Shown here: one piece after another, positions 60,073-64,000 of the stretch
How positions within the stretch are numbered: position 1 is the stretch's first letter
How the letters are laid out: the number at the start of each line of letters is the position of its first letter
DNA from: Acidobacteriota bacterium
GTDB lineage: Bacteria; Acidobacteriota; Terriglobia; Terriglobales; Acidobacteriaceae
NCBI GenBank assembly: GCA_023410055.1
Contig: JAEYQK010000088.1
Location: 8,272 to 72,271 of the forward strand
Reading direction: 5' to 3'
DNA length: 64,000 nt
Notes under the pieces: model-generated
Told to the model about the DNA's origin: nothing
Databases searched by the model: none
The model's input: the letters and a program-made list of their open reading frames with translations, nothing else
Translations under genes and position numbers: made by a program

Positions 60073-61446
60073 CTACTCTGGCAAACTTTCGCGAATGATG
60101 GCGCGGATGCGGCCTTTCGAGACGCGGGCAGTTATCTCATCATTTGCCGACAATTGCGCCGCATCCTTCACCAGGTTTCCCGAGGCATCGAACACCAGCG
60201 CGTATCCGCGTTCGAGAATCGCAACTGGAGATAGCGCGTTCAGTTGTGCCCTTAATCGTTCGAGACGATTGTATCGGAACACGATTAAGCCACCCATTAC
60301 AGCCGCTAGGGTGTTCAGTTGCCCTTCAAGCACCCGCCGACTGTCGGCTAGCGTCCGCCGCACGTCGTGATAGCGCAGGCTGGATGATGCCGCATCAAGT
60401 CGCTGGCGATAGCGGCGCAGAAACTCGCGAGCATTGCCTGTCAGGCGGAACGAGAGTTCGTCGAGCCGTTGCTGCTGGCGCCGAATCAGCCCGGTCGTGC
60501 GGTCGAAAGCCCGATGACGCGTAAGCTCGACCAGCGATTGACGTGCGGTCAACAACTGAAACTTCACGGCACGTGAGAGCCGTTCGCGCAGGTGCGCCAG
60601 TCTGTCCAACAATTCGCGTTCCGTTCGAACCACCAACTCCGCTGCCGCCGATGGCGTCGGCGCGCGTAAGTCGGCGACGAAATCGCAGATCGTGAAGTCG
60701 GTCTCGTGCCCTACGGCCGAGATCACCGGAATCGCCGAGGCCGCGACCGTGCGGGCCAGGCCTTCGTCGTTGAATGCCGCGAGATCCTCAATCGATCCGC
60801 CACCGCGCGCTACTACGATGACGTCGACGTTCTTCGCGCGATTGAAGTACTTGATCCCGCTGCTCACTTCCGATGCTGCCAGGTCACCTTGCACCTGCGC
60901 CGGATAGATCAACACATGCACGCCTTGATGCCGGCGGCGAATGATGTTGACGAAATCCTGTACGGCGGCACCGCGCGGAGAGGTCACGATGCCGACGCGG
61001 TGCGGCAGCGACGGCAGCGGCTTCTTGCGCGGTTGTTCGAACAGCCCCTCTTTCGCCAGCTTGGCCTTCAGTTGCTCGAAGGCAATTTGGAGCGCGCCCG
61101 CGCCCTTCGGTTCGAGAAACTCGGCCAAAATCTGAAGCTCGCCGCGATCCTCGTAGACCGTCACGCGGCCACGGGCCATCACTTGCAGTCCGTTTTCCGG
61201 ACGGAACCTGAGCAGTCGCGCCTGGGAGCGGAACATGACGACGCGAATCTGGGCACCATCTTCTTTCAGTGTGAAATAGAGGTGGCCGGAGTCGGCTGGG
61301 CGGAAGTTCGATATTTCGCCCATGACGAAGACGTCGGTGTAATCGCTCTCGACGCGGGTGCGGACGGCAGAGACAATCTCACGCACCGTCCAGACGCGGC
61401 GTGCCGGTGGCTGAAAGCTGAAACCGAGTTGGTCGGGCTGCGACAC
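60073..61446 (-). CDS. xseA: Exodeoxyribonuclease VII large subunit
   Basis: 457 residues from the GTG at 61446, which matches the family N-terminus (SQPDQLGFSFQPPARRVW); a longer frame to 61533 adds residues not typical of the family. OB-fold: VMGEISNFRPADSGHLYFTLK. Catalytic core: VTSPRGAAVQDFVNIIRRR, ARGGGSIEDLAAFNDE, ISAVGHETDFTICDFVADLRAPTPS. The coiled-coil region follows, with many Arg/Leu heptads. The small subunit (xseB) is not in the window. Confidence 0.93.
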   Translation of the reverse strand: MSQPDQLGFSFQPPARRVWTVREIVSAVRTRVESDYTDVFVMGEISNFRPADSGHLYFTLKEDGAQIRVVMFRSQARLLRFRPENGLQVMARGRVTVYEDRGELQILAEFLEPKGAGALQIAFEQLKAKLAKEGLFEQPRKKPLPSLPHRVGIVTSPRGAAVQDFVNIIRRRHQGVHVLIYPAQVQGDLAASEVSSGIKYFNRAKNVDVIVVARGGGSIEDLAAFNDEGLARTVAASAIPVISAVGHETDFTICDFVADLRAPTPSAAAELVVRTERELLDRLAHLRERLSRAVKFQLLTARQSLVELTRHRAFDRTTGLIRRQQQRLDELSFRLTGNAREFLRRYRQRLDAASSSLRYHDVRRTLADSRRVLEGQLNTLAAVMGGLIVFRYNRLERLRAQLNALSPVAILERGYALVFDASGNLVKDAAQLSANDEITARVSKGRIRAIIRESLPE

Positions 61447-61622
61447 TAATCGCAGTCTAGAGCAGGTGAAGTGGATGTGGCTAGTGCCAGGCTCAGTCAG
61501 GCCCCGCTGCGGCTCCGGTTGACCACGCCCCAAATGCTACAATCAGTGTTTGTCCCCCTGTTGGAACTCCCACCAGTGGTACGCATTCCGCAGTCACCAA
61601 CGTGAGTACTGTTTAGGTATTG

Positions 61623-63434
61623 ATGGACCGGACGAAGATCAGAAATTTCGCGATCATTGCCCATATTGACCATGGGAAAACCACGCTCTCAGACCGCCTG
61701 CTTGAGCTGACTGGCTCGCTCTCTGCCCGCGAGATGGCCGGGCAGGAACAAGTCCTCGACGCAATGGATCTGGAACGTGAGCGCGGAATCACCATCAAGG
61801 CCCATGCGGTCCGCATGTTGTACAAGGCAGAGGACGGCGAAACCTATCAGCTCAACTTGCTGGACACGCCCGGACACGTCGATTTCTCATATGAAGTCTC
61901 GCGTTCGCTGGCATCGTGCGAAGGTGCGCTGCTTCTGGTTGACGCCACGCAGGGTGTAGAGGCCCAGACGCTCGCGAATGCCTACCTGGCCATCAATCAC
62001 GGCCTTGAGATCATCCCGGTCATCAACAAGATCGACCTTCCCAGCTCCGACGTCGAGCGCAGCCGCGAGATGATCGAAGGTGCCGTCGGCCTCGACGCGA
62101 CCGATGCGCTGCTTATCAGCGCCAAGACCGGACAGGGCGTTCACGAAGTCCTCGAAGCCATCGTCAAGCGCATCCCGCCGCCAAAGGGATCGGTCGATAA
62201 CCCGCTGCAGGCGCTCATCTTTGACTCCTGGTTCGATCCGTATCGCGGCGTGATCGTGCTTGCTCGCGTGTTCCAGGGCTCGCTACGCAAGGGGCAGAAG
62301 ATCCGCCTGTGGTCCAACGGCAAAGTCTTCCAGGTCGAAGGACTAGGCGTGCAATCGCCCAAGCCGATCGAAGTCGATGAACTCTCGGCGGGCGAAGTTG
62401 GGTTCATCATAGGCAACATCAAGAACGTTGCAGACGCGAAAGTTGGGGACACCATCACCGACGATGACCGTCCCTCGATCGAACCGCTGCCCGGCTTCGA
62501 AGAGATCAAGCCGATGGTGTTCGCCGGACTCTACACCGTCGATTCGCACGAACACACACTATTGCGCGATGCGCTCGAAAAGCTCCGCCTTAACGATGCT
62601 TCGTTCTTCTTCGAGCCGGAGTCATCGGCCGCGCTGGGATTCGGTTTCCGTTGCGGCTTCCTTGGCTTGCTGCACATGGAGATCGTGCAGGAGCGCCTCG
62701 AACGCGAGTTCAACATCGATCTGATCACCACGGCCCCCAGCGTGCGCTTCATGATTACGCACAGCGACGGCACGGTCGAAGAAATCGATAATCCGTCGAA
62801 ATGGCCGCCGCAGGGCGAGATCCAGAAGATTCAAGAGCCGGTGATCATGGCGACCATCATCACCAAGGAAGAGTACGTCGGCCCGATCTTCAAGCTGGTT
62901 GAAGAGAAGCGCGGCAAGCAAAAGAACTTCGAATATCTCAGCGGCTCGCGCGTAATGCTGACCTACGAGTTGCCGCTGGTCGAGATCGTGCTCGACTTCT
63001 ACGACAAGTTGAAATCAGTTTCGCGCGGCTACGCGTCGCTCGATTACCACATGTCCGGCTATTGGGAATCTCCGATGCTGAAGCTGGAGATTCTTGTGGC
63101 GGGCGAGCCGGTCGACGCGCTGTCGATCATCGTGCACCGCGATCTGGCCTACGAGCGCGGACGCGCCCTGGTCAGCAAAATGCGCGAACTGATTCCGCGA
63201 CAGATGTTCGAAGTCGCAATTCAAGCAGCAATCGGCGCGAAAGTCATTGCCCGCGAAACCGTCGGCGCCATCCGCAAGAACGTTATCGCCAAGTGCTACG
63301 GCGGCGACATCAGCCGTAAACGCAAGCTGCTCGAAAAGCAAAAAGAAGGCAAGAAACGAATGAAGCGGATCGGCAAAGTCGACATCCCGCAAGAAGCGTT
63401 CCTGGCCGTGCTGCGCGTCGGAGAAGAGTCGTAA
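61623..63434 (+). CDS. lepA: Elongation factor 4
   Basis: 603 residues from the ATG at 61623. GTPase motifs: AHIDHGKTTLSDRL, the switch-I Thr region ERERGITIKA, LDTPGHVDFSYE, NKIDLPSSD. The C-terminal domain unique to EF4 follows (YASLDYHMSGYWESPMLKLE, KVIARETVGAIRKNVIAKCYGGDISRKRKLL without its full run quoted). Acts on the ribosome, promoting back-translocation or unstalling. TACAAT at 61538-61543 may be its -10. Confidence 0.97.
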   Translation: MDRTKIRNFAIIAHIDHGKTTLSDRLLELTGSLSAREMAGQEQVLDAMDLERERGITIKAHAVRMLYKAEDGETYQLNLLDTPGHVDFSYEVSRSLASCEGALLLVDATQGVEAQTLANAYLAINHGLEIIPVINKIDLPSSDVERSREMIEGAVGLDATDALLISAKTGQGVHEVLEAIVKRIPPPKGSVDNPLQALIFDSWFDPYRGVIVLARVFQGSLRKGQKIRLWSNGKVFQVEGLGVQSPKPIEVDELSAGEVGFIIGNIKNVADAKVGDTITDDDRPSIEPLPGFEEIKPMVFAGLYTVDSHEHTLLRDALEKLRLNDASFFFEPESSAALGFGFRCGFLGLLHMEIVQERLEREFNIDLITTAPSVRFMITHSDGTVEEIDNPSKWPPQGEIQKIQEPVIMATIITKEEYVGPIFKLVEEKRGKQKNFEYLSGSRVMLTYELPLVEIVLDFYDKLKSVSRGYASLDYHMSGYWESPMLKLEILVAGEPVDALSIIVHRDLAYERGRALVSKMRELIPRQMFEVAIQAAIGAKVIARETVGAIRKNVIAKCYGGDISRKRKLLEKQKEGKKRMKRIGKVDIPQEAFLAVLRVGEES

Positions 63435-63436
63435 CC

Positions 63437-63485
63437 CATCGGTGATCGGGTGATTTCGTGATCGGGCGATCTGGCCATCGGGCCG
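63437..63485. repeat. GATCGGGT repeat cluster (family G)
   Basis: ATCGGTGATCGGGTGATTTC, then GTGATCGGGCGATCTGGCC; the fifth cluster of this type, starting just after the lepA stop. Confidence 0.7.
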
Positions 63486-63505
63486 TTGAAACCCGAATCA
63501 CAGCA

Positions 63506-64000
63506 TTACTCTCTTTCGACGGGCTCCTCGATGAGCATCTCGCCACGGTTACCGTATAACATGCCCTTAGCGCTGTCTCGCGGCACAACGAGCCGCCAGT
63601 GGACAACATCCTTGCCCATCATGGCCGTGAATGTCATCTGGTTCCAAGGCGCTTGGACATCATAGATGAGCGACCGAGACTCTTGTTTATTAACGAAATC
63701 GTACGTTACGAGATTGCCCCCAACTTTGCCTTGATTTGCAACGATGTCGAGAACGAAGACCGATCTGCCCCGCACCACACGCGTCTTCCATTTGCCCACG
63801 AGCTGAGTTCCGGGACTGAACTCCAAGTTCATCCGTTGAAATCCACGCTCGCGAGACCACCATACAATTTGAGGGAGAGCCGCGTCTCTTTTGAGATCGC
63901 TCGATTTGGAGTTGTGGTCATAGGCCAGGAATCGCATTTCGTCCCAGCGGTTCATTCCGTATCTTTGTACTGGTGTTCCCCAGGAGAGCAACTCATCGAG
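63506..64000 (-). CDS. Unknown protein, 5' end outside the window
   Basis: The frame is open from 63506 to the window edge (codons continue past the nominal TTG at 63991), so the start lies beyond 64000. About 164 residues are visible: aromatic, beta-rich (LPQIVWWSRERGF, GTQLVGKWKTRVVRG, SVFVLDIVANQGKVGGNLVTYD), which might be a lipocalin-like barrel. No family is recognised. Confidence 0.55.
   Translation of the reverse strand, partial: LDELLSWGTPVQRYGMNRWDEMRFLAYDHNSKSSDLKRDAALPQIVWWSRERGFQRMNLEFSPGTQLVGKWKTRVVRGRSVFVLDIVANQGKVGGNLVTYDFVNKQESRSLIYDVQAPWNQMTFTAMMGKDVVHWRLVVPRDSAKGMLYGNRGEMLIEEPVERE

Noticed and set aside
61519..61543. TTGACC and TACAAT before lepA as a sigma-70 promoter
   Set aside because: Spacing is only 13 bases; TACAAT alone is noted under lepA.
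1..64000. tRNA or rRNA genes, insertion sequences, phage genes
   Set aside because: None seen on reading: no T-loop/CCA patterns in the gaps, no transposase or phage structural motifs.

Overview
The window reads as a chromosomal segment of an acidobacterium (Acidobacteriota, Terriglobia/Koribacter-like). The best single clue is the secreted VWFA-related protein at 48288-50048, whose architecture matches a family (TIGR03436) described as acidobacterial. Supporting clues are a Gram-negative envelope gene set (heptose adenylyltransferase, heptosyltransferase), many short secreted orphan proteins, high coding G+C, and intergenic regions packed with small palindromic repeats. I see no rRNA, tRNA, prophage, insertion sequence or CRISPR array. 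The gene assignments come from reading motifs, not from database searches.

Layout. 1-7.7 kb: a membrane-anchored GcvH-like protein, a secreted thioredoxin, then a plant-polysaccharide patch (Tat-exported GH127 arabinofuranosidase, a membrane-anchored dockerin-like protein, and a GH8 enzyme). 8.2-11.7 kb: a three-gene ABC transport operon with ATGA stop-start overlaps at both junctions. 12.1-17.8 kb: a DUF3857 protein, a remnant pair (cytochrome c and Fur fragments fused back to back by an apparent deletion), a DUF362 ferredoxin, an FkbM methyltransferase and an RsbRD-N protein. 17.9-22.05 kb: an operon of CoA-transferase, ferredoxin subunit, alpha subunit and a fused beta-gamma subunit of a 2-oxoacid:ferredoxin oxidoreductase, closed by a clear terminator. 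22.2-30.4 kb: small secreted proteins, PBP4 (DacB), an alpha/beta hydrolase and a long malate-synthase-like protein. 30.5-34.2 kb: an ABC-2 exporter pair and two secreted proteins. 34.2-36.3 kb: heptose/LPS genes. 36.4-44.0 kb: MBL hydrolase, deoxynucleoside kinase, orphan HigA-like regulator, panB, panC, M28 peptidase, and 3-methyladenine DNA glycosylase. 44.1-50.8 kb: glycine-zipper protein, Bcp peroxiredoxin, polysaccharide deacetylase, a candidate small RNA behind a perfect CRP-type palindrome, VWFA protein and YceI. 50.8-64 kb: PilZ, DUF2207, an M48 protease fused to a propeller-like domain, fabF with two tandem acyl carrier proteins, a cytochrome c, xseA, lepA and an edge-truncated gene.

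The most unusual feature is the repeat landscape. At least eight dispersed palindromic or inverted-repeat families occur in the intergenic regions. Three palindromes lie in frame inside protein genes: an unknown protein at 22899-23624, the heptosyltransferase at 34736-35782 and the DNA glycosylase at 43323-44009. The first two belong to repeat families seen between genes elsewhere in this window; the third is a family member only by appearance. This resembles the in-frame palindromic elements known from Rickettsia. A second candidate novelty is a compact three-hairpin RNA (about 47545-47670, minus strand) with an intrinsic terminator, preceded by TGTGA-N6-TCACA at about the class II activator position.
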